A stretch of 41,994 nucleotides of DNA, from the NCBI GenBank assembly GCA_016192105.1, contig JACPUV010000020.1, positions 1 to 41,994 of the forward strand, given 5' to 3'. Positions within the stretch are counted from its first letter, which is position 1; the number at the start of each line of letters is the position of its first letter. This document shows, in pieces, positions 14,920 through 22,826 of this stretch. The position numbers and the translations under genes were made by a program. Source of the DNA: Sphingobacteriales bacterium. Lineage in GTDB: Bacteria > Bacteroidota > Bacteroidia > Chitinophagales > Chitinophagaceae. A model generated the notes under the pieces. That model made no database searches, was not told where the DNA came from, and saw only the letters and a program-made list of their open reading frames with translations.

Positions 14920-17343
14920 ATGTTGAGCAGATTCCTTATACCGATCTTGTTTTTCTGTACCGTGCTGGCAGCTTCTGCACAGGACAAAACAATATCCGGT
15001 ATCCTGACCGGGAACCTGATGGATAGCCGGAATAAAGCCCTGGAGGGGGCCACGGTTCAGTTATTGTCATTTACCGACACGGTGACCAAAAGAACCGTAC
15101 TGACGGATAAGTCGGGTCAGTTTAATTTCACCGGACTTCCGTTTGGGTACTATAAATTATCCTTCAGTTTTGTGGGCCTGCAAACCCTGGTGATTGACAG
15201 CATCTGTTTCCGTGCCGTGCGCTATGATTTTAACCTGCCTGATATTGTGCTGAAGCCGAAATCGAATGAACTGATGGAAGAAGTGCTGATTTATGCCGAG
15301 AAGCCGCTGATCCAGTCGAAGGATGGCAATATCACTTTCAATGCGGGCGAGTCGGCACTTGCGGCCGGAAGCAATGCCAGTGAATTACTATCGCAGATTC
15401 CGCTGGTGACCAAAGATCCCGATGGTAAAATCGCTGTACGGGGCAAGGAACCCCGGATATTGATCGATGACAAACCGGTTGAACTGAACCTGCAGCAATT
15501 GCAGGACCTGCTGGAATCATTGCCGGGAAGTTCCATTGAGAAAATAGAAGTAATGACCAACCCGCCGCCCCAATATGCCAATGAGCAGGGCGGGGTGATC
15601 AATATTGTAACCCGAAAAGGAAAAGTGGGCAGGAGCGGCCGGGTCGCTGTATCGGGTGGTACCCGGGGAGAAGCCTCCCTGAACGGGAATTTCAGTTACC
15701 GGAAACAGGGACTGGCTTTCAGTATCCATGCCGGGGTGGGGTATAACCGCTACCTGGGCAACGGGTATTCGGTACGGAATAACCTGTATGCCGATTCTTC
15801 CAATTTTTTGAATACGTCAAACGGATATACCAACAGGAATCTCCGGCCCAATTTCAGGGTTACATTGGATTATGATATCAGCAAGCAGCATCTCCTTAAC
15901 CTGGTGCTGAATTATAACCAGAATAACTTTGATCACTTCAATACAACGGAGTACCGGACTATCAACCGCTTTGATGAGTTATGGAAACTGAGTGAACGGG
16001 AAATAAAAAGCACCGGATCGGGGTACAATCCCAATACCAGCCTGTCCTATACCTGGAAGGGTAAACCCGGCGAAACCCTCCGGATAATCACCAGTTACCA
16101 GTTTTCGCGTAATGATAATAACCGCGATTTCTACCAGCAATACTTTTACCCCGATTTCAGCCCCACCGGGGTGGATTCACTGCAGCGGCAGGACAATTTT
16201 ACGCGGGTAAACAGCCATACATTCCGGGTGAACTATGACAAAATGCTGGGCAATGCAAAAACCTTTATTTCGCTGGGCGGGTTGTACAACCGTGCCAATA
16301 ACCAGGTACTGACCGAGGCCAGTTATAAAAAGCAACCGGAAGGCACCATGGAGAAACTGGACCTGCTGAGCAATCATTTCCGGTTTCACCAGACTGTGAG
16401 TAACCTCCGGGCTTCCGTAAAACAGGTGGTGGGCGAAAATTTCAGTTTCACTACAGGTGTCACTGCGGAGCAGACGGGTATCTGGTTTGAATTATTGAAA
16501 GAGAACCGGGATGTTAAGAATGATTACCTGACCTGGCTGCCCTTTGCCAATATCAACAAGACCTGGAAGGAGAAACTGAGCCTGACCTTCGCCTACAGGC
16601 GGAGTATCCGGCGGCCGGGTATTGGTGAGCTGAATCCTACTATCGATTTTTCCGATCCGTACAATATCCGCTTCGGGAATGCAGACCTGGAAGCTTCCAC
16701 GGCGCACAATTTTGATTTCATTATCGGGCGTACCAAAACAAAGTATTTCCTGAATCTTGGGTTCGGGTTTAACCAGGTGCAGGATATCTTCAGCCAGGTA
16801 AGAACCCTGCTGGATGATGGCAAGACCCAGGTAACCTGGGAGAATATCAGCGACCGCCGGGAATACGAGGCCAGCAGCTGGAATGGTATCACGCTTTCCA
16901 AACAACTGCGGGTGAACCTCAGCGCCAGCTATACCTATACCCGGTACAGTGCTTTTGACAAAACAGTGCGGAAATTCAGGGACGGGGGCTCTTTTACCTC
17001 CAACTTTAATTTCAGTTTTAATCCCACCGATCGCTGGAGTTTCAACGGGGGATTCAACCTGAACCGGTTTGCTTCTCCCCAGGGCTATGCCCGGTGGAGT
17101 ACCAGTATGAACCTGGGTATTCAGCGTAAATTTTTTGATAAGCGGTTAATCATTACTGTGAACACGATCGATCCATTTGTGAACCAGCAGCGGAAGACGT
17201 TTATCTATGGTACTCATTTTAACCTGGAAAGTTTCAGCCTGACCCGCACAAAAAATTACCGGCTGACCCTGGCGTATCTGTTTAATAACCAGCCGAAGAA
17301 AAAAGAAGTACTGTTGCCGGGAAAACTATCGGCAAAAAAATAA
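14920..17343 (+). CDS. Outer-membrane beta-barrel receptor (TonB-dependent type)
   Basis: An 807-residue outer-membrane protein: signal peptide (to about residue 20, ending ASAQ), a carboxypeptidase-like regulatory domain (about 25-105; LTGNLMDSRNKALEGATVQL), a plug domain (about 120-230; LLSQIPLVTKDPDGKIAVRG then ILIDDKPVEL) and a beta-barrel with repeated aromatic strands to the C-terminus. The layout matches the outer-membrane beta-barrel family related to TonB-dependent receptors; the ligand is not known. No SusD partner lies next to it, so it is not a typical SusCD glycan system. It is monocistronic, ending at the tRNA-Gly terminator. Confidence 0.88.
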   Translation: MLSRFLIPILFFCTVLAASAQDKTISGILTGNLMDSRNKALEGATVQLLSFTDTVTKRTVLTDKSGQFNFTGLPFGYYKLSFSFVGLQTLVIDSICFRAVRYDFNLPDIVLKPKSNELMEEVLIYAEKPLIQSKDGNITFNAGESALAAGSNASELLSQIPLVTKDPDGKIAVRGKEPRILIDDKPVELNLQQLQDLLESLPGSSIEKIEVMTNPPPQYANEQGGVINIVTRKGKVGRSGRVAVSGGTRGEASLNGNFSYRKQGLAFSIHAGVGYNRYLGNGYSVRNNLYADSSNFLNTSNGYTNRNLRPNFRVTLDYDISKQHLLNLVLNYNQNNFDHFNTTEYRTINRFDELWKLSEREIKSTGSGYNPNTSLSYTWKGKPGETLRIITSYQFSRNDNNRDFYQQYFYPDFSPTGVDSLQRQDNFTRVNSHTFRVNYDKMLGNAKTFISLGGLYNRANNQVLTEASYKKQPEGTMEKLDLLSNHFRFHQTVSNLRASVKQVVGENFSFTTGVTAEQTGIWFELLKENRDVKNDYLTWLPFANINKTWKEKLSLTFAYRRSIRRPGIGELNPTIDFSDPYNIRFGNADLEASTAHNFDFIIGRTKTKYFLNLGFGFNQVQDIFSQVRTLLDDGKTQVTWENISDRREYEASSWNGITLSKQLRVNLSASYTYTRYSAFDKTVRKFRDGGSFTSNFNFSFNPTDRWSFNGGFNLNRFASPQGYARWSTSMNLGIQRKFFDKRLIITVNTIDPFVNQQRKTFIYGTHFNLESFSLTRTKNYRLTLAYLFNNQPKKKEVLLPGKLSAKK

Positions 17344-17363
17344 CCCCGTAAAAATCGGGGTTA
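17341..17363. terminator. Terminator for tRNA-Gly and receptor gene
   Basis: Perfect inverted repeat TAACCCCG / CGGGGTTA, 7-nt loop. On the minus strand it is followed by ATTTTTTT, ending tRNA-Gly; it overlaps the receptor stop codon. Confidence 0.75.
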
Positions 17364-17364
17364 G

Positions 17365-17440
17365 TGGAGCGGAAGACCGGACTCGAACCGGCTACCTACA
17401 GCTTGGGAAGCTGTCGCTCTACCAGGTGAGCTACTTCCGC
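17365..17440 (-). tRNA. tRNA-Gly, anticodon CCC
   Basis: Minus-strand cloverleaf: acceptor GCGGAAG/CTTCCGC, D-arm GCTC/GAGC, anticodon stem ACAGC/GCTGT with loop TTCCCAA (anticodon CCC), T-arm GCCGGTTCGAGTCCGGT, discriminator T. The CCA end is encoded (TGG at 17365-17367 on the + strand), unlike the two tRNA-Pro genes here. Reads GGG. Confidence 0.96.
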
Positions 17441-17475
17441 GTTTATTTTCTTATTTCCTGTCAGCGGACGCAAAT

Positions 17476-17994
17476 TTACAAAACCGGCCTGAAAAAAGAA
17501 ATCCTTTTGGACAACCAGCTGTTTTTTACCGGGATAATCCAGTCGTTCTCCAATTCTTCCTTTGTTTGCACCAGGTTATTAAAATATAAAGTCTCGTTGT
17601 TGATAAACCCGTTTTCCGCCGCATAGCTCAATTGGGAGAGGGGGAGCAGTTCAACTTTGTCCTTCAGTACAAACGCGAGGGTGGTTCGGTCAAACAGGCT
17701 AACCCCAAACCGTTGTTCTGTTTCTTTTATAAAACGAACCGAACTGTCCGTACTGCATCCACTCACCCCGGTGGCTGTTTCATCTGCCATCAGGACAATG
17801 AATTGACCAAAAAAAAGGTAAGCGGCGCCTTTAATCGCGGCCCCGTGACTTTGCCACCCAGCCGTGAATTCTTTCAGCCGTTCTTCCAGTTCCAGGGATT
17901 CTCCCATAGAAAAAAGCCGGTTACTCTGGTACACCCAGACCCGGGAAGTGGAATGAAAATTACCGTCCAGCAGGTATTTATAATCCAGGTTCAT
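17476..17994 (-). CDS. Conserved Bacteroidota protein, often labelled ABC transporter ATPase
   Basis: A 172-residue soluble protein starting MNLDYKYLLDGNFHSTSRVW. It matches from memory a conserved Bacteroidota family frequently annotated as ABC transporter ATPase, but no Walker A, signature or Walker B motif is present, so that label is wrong. Features are SRVWVYQSNRLF, AGWQSHGAAIKGAAYLFFGQ and ADETATGVSGCSTDSSVRFI, the last being the most family-like segment with one conserved Cys. Function unknown. In relatives, as I remember them, it follows the Fe-S protein gene found here at 18682. Confidence 0.75.
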   Translation of the reverse strand: MNLDYKYLLDGNFHSTSRVWVYQSNRLFSMGESLELEERLKEFTAGWQSHGAAIKGAAYLFFGQFIVLMADETATGVSGCSTDSSVRFIKETEQRFGVSLFDRTTLAFVLKDKVELLPLSQLSYAAENGFINNETLYFNNLVQTKEELENDWIIPVKNSWLSKRISFFRPVL

Positions 17995-18023
17995 GCCGCT
18001 AAATTACAACCAATTTACGGCTG

Positions 18024-18410
18024 ATGGAAAAATTGACAAATAATCAGGAATGGCTGGCTCACTGGATCTATGACAGGGCGGAATGGAACCGTTTTACCCG
18101 GTGGCGCCAGTTTAAAAGGGGATTGGGGTATTATTTACTGTATTTTTTGCATCCCGGGAGGGGTAAGTCCGGCGCGGAAATAATGATCAGTACAGGCGAA
18201 GTCTGCATAAAGGACGCTCATCACACATTCAGTACCGGGGGAAACCCATTGATCAGGGCTGAAATCCATGAGGCCGGCAGCAGGTATATACTGGATATTT
18301 TTTATCGCAAAGGAAAAGATACAGGAGTGGTACGTATCCCTGTACCCAGGGGCAAACTAAAAGAAGCAGTGAGGGTGGAAAGCCGTTTGCAGGAGACCGG
18401 CACTGTTTAA
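18024..18410 (+). CDS. Hypothetical protein
   Basis: A 128-residue basic protein, no signal peptide. It begins EKLTNNQEWLAHWIYDRAEW, followed by a GYYLLYFLHPGRG segment that could be a short amphipathic helix, then a strand-rich part with KDAHHTFSTGGNPLIRAEI and ILDIFYRKGKDTGVVRIPVP. No recognised family. It stands alone, divergent from the 17994 gene with a 29-nt gap, and is followed by a repeat tract. Confidence 0.6.
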   Translation: MEKLTNNQEWLAHWIYDRAEWNRFTRWRQFKRGLGYYLLYFLHPGRGKSGAEIMISTGEVCIKDAHHTFSTGGNPLIRAEIHEAGSRYILDIFYRKGKDTGVVRIPVPRGKLKEAVRVESRLQETGTV

Positions 18411-18474
18411 TTGAGTTGGCCGGGAGCTGCCCCGGGCATACTACCCAAGGATAATAATCGCCTGCTGCTACCCC

Positions 18475-18648
18475 CTCCGCGTTCTCCGCGTCTCTGCGGT
18501 CCCACATACTCTCTGCGTTCTCCGCGCCTCCGCGGTCAGATATACTCTCTGCGTTCTCCGCGTCTCTGCGCCTCCGCGGTCAGATTGCTCTCTGCGTTCT
18601 CCGCGTCTCTGTGGTCCCATACACTCTCCGCGTTCTCTGCGGTTTTTT
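18475..18648. repeat. Tandem repeat of about 36 bp (CTCTGCGTTCTCCGCG type)
   Basis: Between two genes, a segment starting CTCYGCGTTCTCCGCG recurs about 4.5 times, at intervals of roughly 36-41 bp, with unit tails alternating between GGTCCCACATA and GGTCAGATATA forms. The last copy is cut after GCGGTTTTTT. The same word family occurs widely as intergenic repeats in unrelated bacteria (from memory). Not coding; the frame at 18411-18662 through it is an artefact. Confidence 0.85.
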
Positions 18649-18681
18649 CACACCTTTTTTAGATCGGATGCTTGTTGCGGG

Positions 18682-19464
18682 TTAATCCTGCATACTGATT
18701 GCAATCATCTCCGCGATATCAAGTACCTCCACGCTCTCTTCTTTTTCGGCCATCTTTACGCCGTCAGTCAGCATTGTGTTACAGAAAGGACAGGCGGATG
18801 CAATCACAGCAGCGCCTGTTGAAATGGCTTCCTGGCTGCGGTCTGCATTCACCCGGCTGCTTCCCTTTTCTTCTTCTTTGAACATTTGCGCCCCGCCGGC
18901 ACCGCAACAAAGCCCATTGCTCCGGCAACGTTTCATTTCCGTCAGTTCAGCATCCAGGGCTTCCAGCACTTTGCGGGGGGCTTCATAAATATCATTGGCC
19001 CGCCCGAGGTAACAACTATCGTGGAAAGTAATTTTCTTCCCTTTAAAGCTTCCTCCCTCTTTCAGCCTGATCTTTCCCTCATCTATCAGTTGCTGCAGAA
19101 AGCTGGTATGATGCATCACTTCGTATGCTCCCCCCAGGACCGGGTATTCATTCTTCAGGGTATTAAAGCAGTGGGGACAGGCGGTCACTATTTTTTTTAT
19201 ACCATAATTATTCAGTAACTGAATATTCTGGTAGGCCATCAGCTGGAACATGAATTCATTGCCAGCCCGGCGTACCGGGTCACCCGTACACATTTCTTCT
19301 TTACCAAGGATGGCGTAATTGACCCCTGCCTTATTGAGTATTGTGGCAAAGGCTTTGGTGATTTTTTGGGCCCGCTGATCAAAACTGCCGGCACAGCCCA
19401 CCCAGAATAATACGTCAGGCTGTTGCCCGCCGGCAACTAATTCGGCAACTGTTCTGATTTTCAT
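18682..19464 (-). CDS. (Fe-S)-binding protein with two CCG domains
   Basis: A 260-residue protein of the HdrB/LutA/GlpC-like cysteine-rich family. Two CCG-type domains: FWVGCAGSFDQR, EEMCTGDPVRR, TACPHCFN in the first half; HDSCYLGR, RCRSNGLCCGAGGA, ASACPFCN in the second. Each CCG domain can bind a non-cubane 4Fe-4S cluster or zinc. No membrane segment, so it is a soluble partner, most likely of the membrane ferredoxin protein at 22827-24155, moving electrons between quinone and a soluble substrate. The ATG at 19464 is preferred over one 9 nt upstream. In many relatives the two genes are adjacent; here four genes lie between them. Confidence 0.88.
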   Translation of the reverse strand: MKIRTVAELVAGGQQPDVLFWVGCAGSFDQRAQKITKAFATILNKAGVNYAILGKEEMCTGDPVRRAGNEFMFQLMAYQNIQLLNNYGIKKIVTACPHCFNTLKNEYPVLGGAYEVMHHTSFLQQLIDEGKIRLKEGGSFKGKKITFHDSCYLGRANDIYEAPRKVLEALDAELTEMKRCRSNGLCCGAGGAQMFKEEEKGSSRVNADRSQEAISTGAAVIASACPFCNTMLTDGVKMAEKEESVEVLDIAEMIAISMQD

Positions 19465-19640
19465 GAAAACCAATCATTATTTCAGGGCAATAATACGGAT
19501 AAATGAGACCGGTTCCGCTGACTTTTATCCGGACCAGACCCGGTGCCGAACTGGTGAACAGGAAGAAGCCCTTACCGGGAAAAGGAAGCGCTTTCTCAAA
19601 ACTGCCGGTTTTGCGATTAAATACAATCAATATGATATAT

Positions 19641-19674
19641 TTTGTTCAATTGTTAACGCCTGTCTTTATTTTTG
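19641..19674 (+). promoter_or_regulatory. Bacteroidota promoter of ATP-grasp gene
   Basis: TTTG at 19641-19644 and TATTTTTG at 19667-19674, spacer 22 nt. The ATG is 9 nt after the -7 box, so the leader is very short or absent. Confidence 0.45.
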
Positions 19675-19683
19675 CCGCAACTG

Positions 19684-20718
19684 ATGAGAAAATTTTTGCA
19701 AAAGCTGGTTAACTGGGAGCGCTGGAATTTCTACGTACTTTATTTTCCGATCAGCCCGGTCTGGTTCTGGTATTGCCTGCGCAGCGGGTCGGTATGGTAT
19801 TTCAGTTCTTCAAATCCCACGATTACTTTCGGGGGCTTTGAGGGGGAAGGGAAAAAGGAAATGTATGACCAGCTGCCCCCTGAACTGGTGCCCCGGACTA
19901 TCTATATTAAACATGACCTTCATTTTGATGAAGTAGAGCGGGCTGTACAGCAGGCGGGATTTACCTACCCGTTTATTGTAAAACCGGATGTGGGAATGAA
20001 AGGTATTTTATTCCGGAAGATCGAAAACGAGGAACAGCTCCGGAAATACCATGAGAAAATACCGGTGGAATATATTGTACAGGACCTGGTGGACCTGCCA
20101 GTGGAAGTGAGTGTATTCTATTACCGGCACCCGGCCGCACAGAAAGGTACAGTCAGCGGGTTTATACATAAAGAACTGTTGCATGTTATCGGCGACGGGC
20201 AATCCACCATTCGCCGCTTAGTGGAAGCGCACCCGCGGGCCCGGTTCCGGATGGAGGAAATGGAACACCGGCACGGACACCGGTTTGACCGGGTGATACC
20301 GGCGGGAGAGGTTTTTTATCTTTCTTACGCGGGTAACCACAACCGGGGTGCCCATTTTACCAACCTGCACAAGGAGATCAATGAAACCATGCACCGGGTA
20401 TTTGATGAGCTCAGTCACCAGACCCGGTTTTACTACGGCCGGTATGATATCAAGACCACGTCCATTGAGGACCTGAAACAGGGAAAGAATTTCCTGATCC
20501 TCGAATTCAATGGCTGCGGGGCCGAACCCAACCATATCTACGACTGCGGCATGAGTATCTGGAAAGCCTATGGCACCCTGCTCCGGCACTGGAAAGCGCT
20601 GTACCAGATCAGCCGCTATAATCATAAGAACGGAACGGCTTACTGGTCCTTTAAAAAAGGGAAGGATTTTTTGAAAGAAGCAAAACGACATTTTAGCATG
20701 CTGGAAAAATATGATTAG
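19684..20718 (+). CDS. ATP-grasp domain protein (D-Ala-D-Ala ligase-like)
   Basis: A 344-residue predicted carboxylate-amine/thiol ligase. I chose the ATG at 19684 (MRKFLQKLVNWERWNFYV) rather than a TTG at 19672. ATP-grasp signs: YPFIVKPDVGMKG (ATP-binding Lys and glycine loop), YIVQDLVDLPVEVSVFYYR, and the metal site LEFNGCGAEPNHIYD near the C-terminal part (Glu and Asn). An N-terminal hydrophobic stretch (VLYFPISPVWFWYCL) could associate with the membrane. Substrate unknown; the C-terminal HYKNGTAY-like tail is not diagnostic. Close families include D-alanine ligases and RimK-like enzymes. Single gene with its own promoter. Confidence 0.75.
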   Translation: MRKFLQKLVNWERWNFYVLYFPISPVWFWYCLRSGSVWYFSSSNPTITFGGFEGEGKKEMYDQLPPELVPRTIYIKHDLHFDEVERAVQQAGFTYPFIVKPDVGMKGILFRKIENEEQLRKYHEKIPVEYIVQDLVDLPVEVSVFYYRHPAAQKGTVSGFIHKELLHVIGDGQSTIRRLVEAHPRARFRMEEMEHRHGHRFDRVIPAGEVFYLSYAGNHNRGAHFTNLHKEINETMHRVFDELSHQTRFYYGRYDIKTTSIEDLKQGKNFLILEFNGCGAEPNHIYDCGMSIWKAYGTLLRHWKALYQISRYNHKNGTAYWSFKKGKDFLKEAKRHFSMLEKYD

Positions 20719-20928
20719 GGAAACCAGGAGCCGAAGATACCCTGCCTCACTTAACGGCAGGCAAAAGACCCAGGTTTCAAATTCAGGTAAATTTCAGTAC
20801 TGCATTTCAAGCAGGCTTTTTCCCGGGGCATTTTGGAGTTTGAGACTTTCCGGTTTCTAATAAATCATCACTCCACCGGGAAAATACGCGAGGTTGTATC
20901 TGAAATAATATCACAAAGGAAACCCACC

Positions 20929-21089
20929 GCCAACTGCCCACTGCCAACTGCCCACTGCCATCTGCCCACTGCCCACTGCCAACTGCCCACTGCCCACTGC
21001 CAACTGCCCACTGCCCACTGTCAACTGCCCACTGCCAACCGCCAACTGCCATCTGCCAACTGTCATCTGCCAACCGCCAACTGCCAACT
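20929..21089. repeat. 23 tandem copies of a 7-bp unit
   Basis: Exactly 161 bp = 23 units of 7 bp, consensus GCCMACT: GCCAACT and GCCCACT dominate, with variants GCCATCT, GTCAACT, GTCATCT and GCCAACC. The unit length is constant, so it can expand or contract by slippage. It ends 20 bp before the -7 box of the LysE-family gene, where the -33 element would lie. Confidence 0.95.
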
Positions 21090-21109
21090 CCACTTCCAAC
21101 ATCAATCCC

Positions 21110-21117
21110 TAAATTTG
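21110..21117 (+). promoter_or_regulatory. Bacteroidota -7 element of LysE-family gene
   Basis: TAAATTTG, exact TAnnTTTG, only 4 nt before the ATG, suggesting a leaderless transcript. Confidence 0.5.
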
Positions 21118-21121
21118 CGTC

Positions 21122-21844
21122 ATGCATCCCCTGATCAGAATATTCCTTACCGGCATGCTGGTTAGCTTCCTCGGTTCCTTACCCCTGGGAACGCTCAATA
21201 TTGCGGCAATGCAGATCTCGGTAACCAGCGGGATTACGGCGGCCATGTTATTTTCTGTCGGCTCACTGGTGGCGGAGATTATTTATGTCCGTATTTCCCT
21301 GGTGGCCATGGATTGGGTGAGAAAGCAGGAACGGATCCTCAAGGCCCTGGAATGGGTGACCCTGCTGATCGTAACAGCCCTAGCGATCTTCAGTTTTTAT
21401 GCGGCAATCCATCCGAAAGTGGAAAAAAATATTGTACTGGACAGCCCGTTGCCCAAAATTGTACTGGGATTTGTGATGAGTGCTGTCAACCCCGTACAAA
21501 TCCCCTTTTGGTTTGGCTGGAGTACCGTACTGTTTACGAAAAAGATCCTGCTGCCCCGGAATGATCATTACAATATTTACATCGCCGGAATCGGGTTGGG
21601 CACTTTTATGGGGAATCTTGTTTTCATTTTCGGCGGACTGCTGATCGCCCAGAAGATCAACAATAACCAGCATATCCTCAACTGGGTGATCGGGGGTATT
21701 TTTTCCATCACTGCCCTGATCCAGTTGTGGAGGATCCTGAAGAAAAAGGACGCGGTACATCAGATGGAACACCCCGAAGAAGTAACGCAGCACCTGCAGG
21801 AGCAAATTGGACGACTGGGCATTGACAAAGACAAGGAGACCTGA
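21122..21844 (+). CDS. LysE family amino-acid/solute exporter
   Basis: A 240-residue inner-membrane protein of the LysE/RhtB type. About six hydrophobic segments: residues 5-26, 36-60, 68-90, 110-135, 150-175 and 183-205. Family signature near the N-terminus: [20 protein letters not shown], with [18 protein letters not shown] after it; a second conserved stretch is [16 protein letters not shown]. The C-terminal tail is charged ([20 protein letters not shown]). It probably exports an amino acid or similar solute; which one is unknown. The start sits 32 bp after the heptamer array. Confidence 0.85.
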   Translation: MHPLIRIFLTGMLVSFLGSLPLGTLNIAAMQISVTSGITAAMLFSVGSLVAEIIYVRISLVAMDWVRKQERILKALEWVTLLIVTALAIFSFYAAIHPKVEKNIVLDSPLPKIVLGFVMSAVNPVQIPFWFGWSTVLFTKKILLPRNDHYNIYIAGIGLGTFMGNLVFIFGGLLIAQKINNNQHILNWVIGGIFSITALIQLWRILKKKDAVHQMEHPEEVTQHLQEQIGRLGIDKDKET

Positions 21845-21859
21845 CTTTAGATCCTTTTG

Positions 21860-22384
21860 TCAGAAACGGTAACCTGCCGAGAGGGAAGGAATAAACCGTT
21901 TGCCGACATCCTCATTCAATGAATTATACCCTTTGCTGATTTCAACTGTATAGCCAAATCCCAGGGAAGGAGCGGTGTAGATCCGTTTTGCAAATACAAA
22001 ATGATACCCGGCCTCCACCATAGGTGTGATCAGTAAACTTTTCTGTTTGGTTTTTCCTTCAAAGTCCTCCAGGGAGAACAACAGGCGGCCGCCGCCAAAC
22101 GGATTGCTCCCTTTCAGGTTATTCCCGAATGCATGCCGGTAGCCAATATAAAACCCGAACCCGGTGGATACGGAATAAGATTTTTGGGAAGCCAGCTGCC
22201 AGGTGATCCCGGCGCTGAAACTGTTTTTATTCGTGAAGTTCTCCCCACGGGCCGCCACTTTGGTGGTACTGTATCCTTTACCAAAGGATTTCAGCCCTTC
22301 AGCGCCCAGTTCAAATAACTGCTGGCCTTTCACCTGCGGGGAGAGCAGGAGCAGTATTCCAATAAGTGTTCCTGTTTTATGCAT
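21860..22384 (-). CDS. Outer-membrane beta-barrel protein, hypothetical
   Basis: A 174-residue protein. Starting at 22384 gives MHKTGTLIGILLLLSPQVKG with a signal peptide ending before QQLFELGAEG; the longer frame to 22498 overlaps upstream sequence without a signal. The mature part has alternating strands with aromatic girdle residues (SVSTGFGFYIGYRHAFG, MVEAGYHFVFAKRIY) and ends in FIPSLSAGYRF, with the terminal Phe that marks outer-membrane barrels. About eight strands are likely. Function unknown. Downstream of the cupin gene on the same strand. Confidence 0.7.
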   Translation of the reverse strand: MHKTGTLIGILLLLSPQVKGQQLFELGAEGLKSFGKGYSTTKVAARGENFTNKNSFSAGITWQLASQKSYSVSTGFGFYIGYRHAFGNNLKGSNPFGGGRLLFSLEDFEGKTKQKSLLITPMVEAGYHFVFAKRIYTAPSLGFGYTVEISKGYNSLNEDVGKRFIPSLSAGYRF

Positions 22385-22427
22385 GTGATTATTTAACGGT
22401 TCCCCGGGTAAAATAGTATTTAAGGGA

Positions 22428-22757
22428 TCAGTCCACAATATAGAGTTTACAACCCGATGCAGTTGAAGTGCGATGAGCCTCATTGTTGTCACCCACAAAA
22501 TAGCACATGCCCTTGCTGAGCTTCATCACGCGGCCGTCAGCCAGTTCGGTATCCATTTCACCTTCGAGGCAAAGTATGATATGACCCTTGCTGCACCAGT
22601 GATCTGCTTTATAACCGGGACTGTATTCCACTTTCCGCACCCGTATTTCATTCATATACTGAACCTGCCAGTAAGCCATGCCGGTTTCACCTTTGTGCTC
22701 TTCTTTGGGAACAGCTGACCAGTCGATGGTCCGGAAGGGGAAATTAGTTAGTTGCAT
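22428..22757 (-). CDS. DHCW motif cupin fold protein
   Basis: A 109-residue single-domain cupin. The name-giving motif is seen at residues 52-55 (D-H-W-C in YKADHWCSKGHIILCLEGE), followed by His59, a cupin strand pair and GKGMCYFVGD-like turn (LSKGMCYFVGDNNEAHRTS). Such proteins are small cytoplasmic beta-barrels with a metal-capable site; the reaction is unknown. Lies 69 nt downstream of the Fe-S membrane protein gene and upstream of the barrel gene, all minus strand. Confidence 0.85.
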   Translation of the reverse strand: MQLTNFPFRTIDWSAVPKEEHKGETGMAYWQVQYMNEIRVRKVEYSPGYKADHWCSKGHIILCLEGEMDTELADGRVMKLSKGMCYFVGDNNEAHRTSTASGCKLYIVD

Positions 22758-22826
22758 AGTTGTATAAATACGGTAATGGAATATGGCAAATTGAGCCTTG
22801 GGCAGGGAGTCTTCAATGCTAAATGC

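Larger units (their letters stand above)
20719..21121. other. Intergenic region with heptamer array
   Basis: 400 bases with no gene. The first 200 show an imperfect inverted sequence near 20750-20830; the rest is the heptamer repeat (20929-21089) followed by the promoter of the LysE-family gene. Open frames here on both strands come from the repeat. Confidence 0.7.

Noticed and set aside
14920..17343. SusC of a polysaccharide utilisation locus
   Set aside because: No SusD-like gene, glycoside hydrolase or regulator is adjacent, and the length (807) fits the smaller beta-barrel receptor family.
18411..18662. 83-codon frame (RSPRLCG repeats)
   Set aside because: It is a translation of the 36-bp tandem repeat.
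20929..21089. CRISPR array
   Set aside because: Units are 7 bp and contiguous with no spacers, and no cas genes are nearby.
20807..21165. Repeat-encoded proteins on both strands (LPTAHCQ / VGSGQWA units)
   Set aside because: They are translations of the 7-bp array (7 residues per three units), with no start signals.
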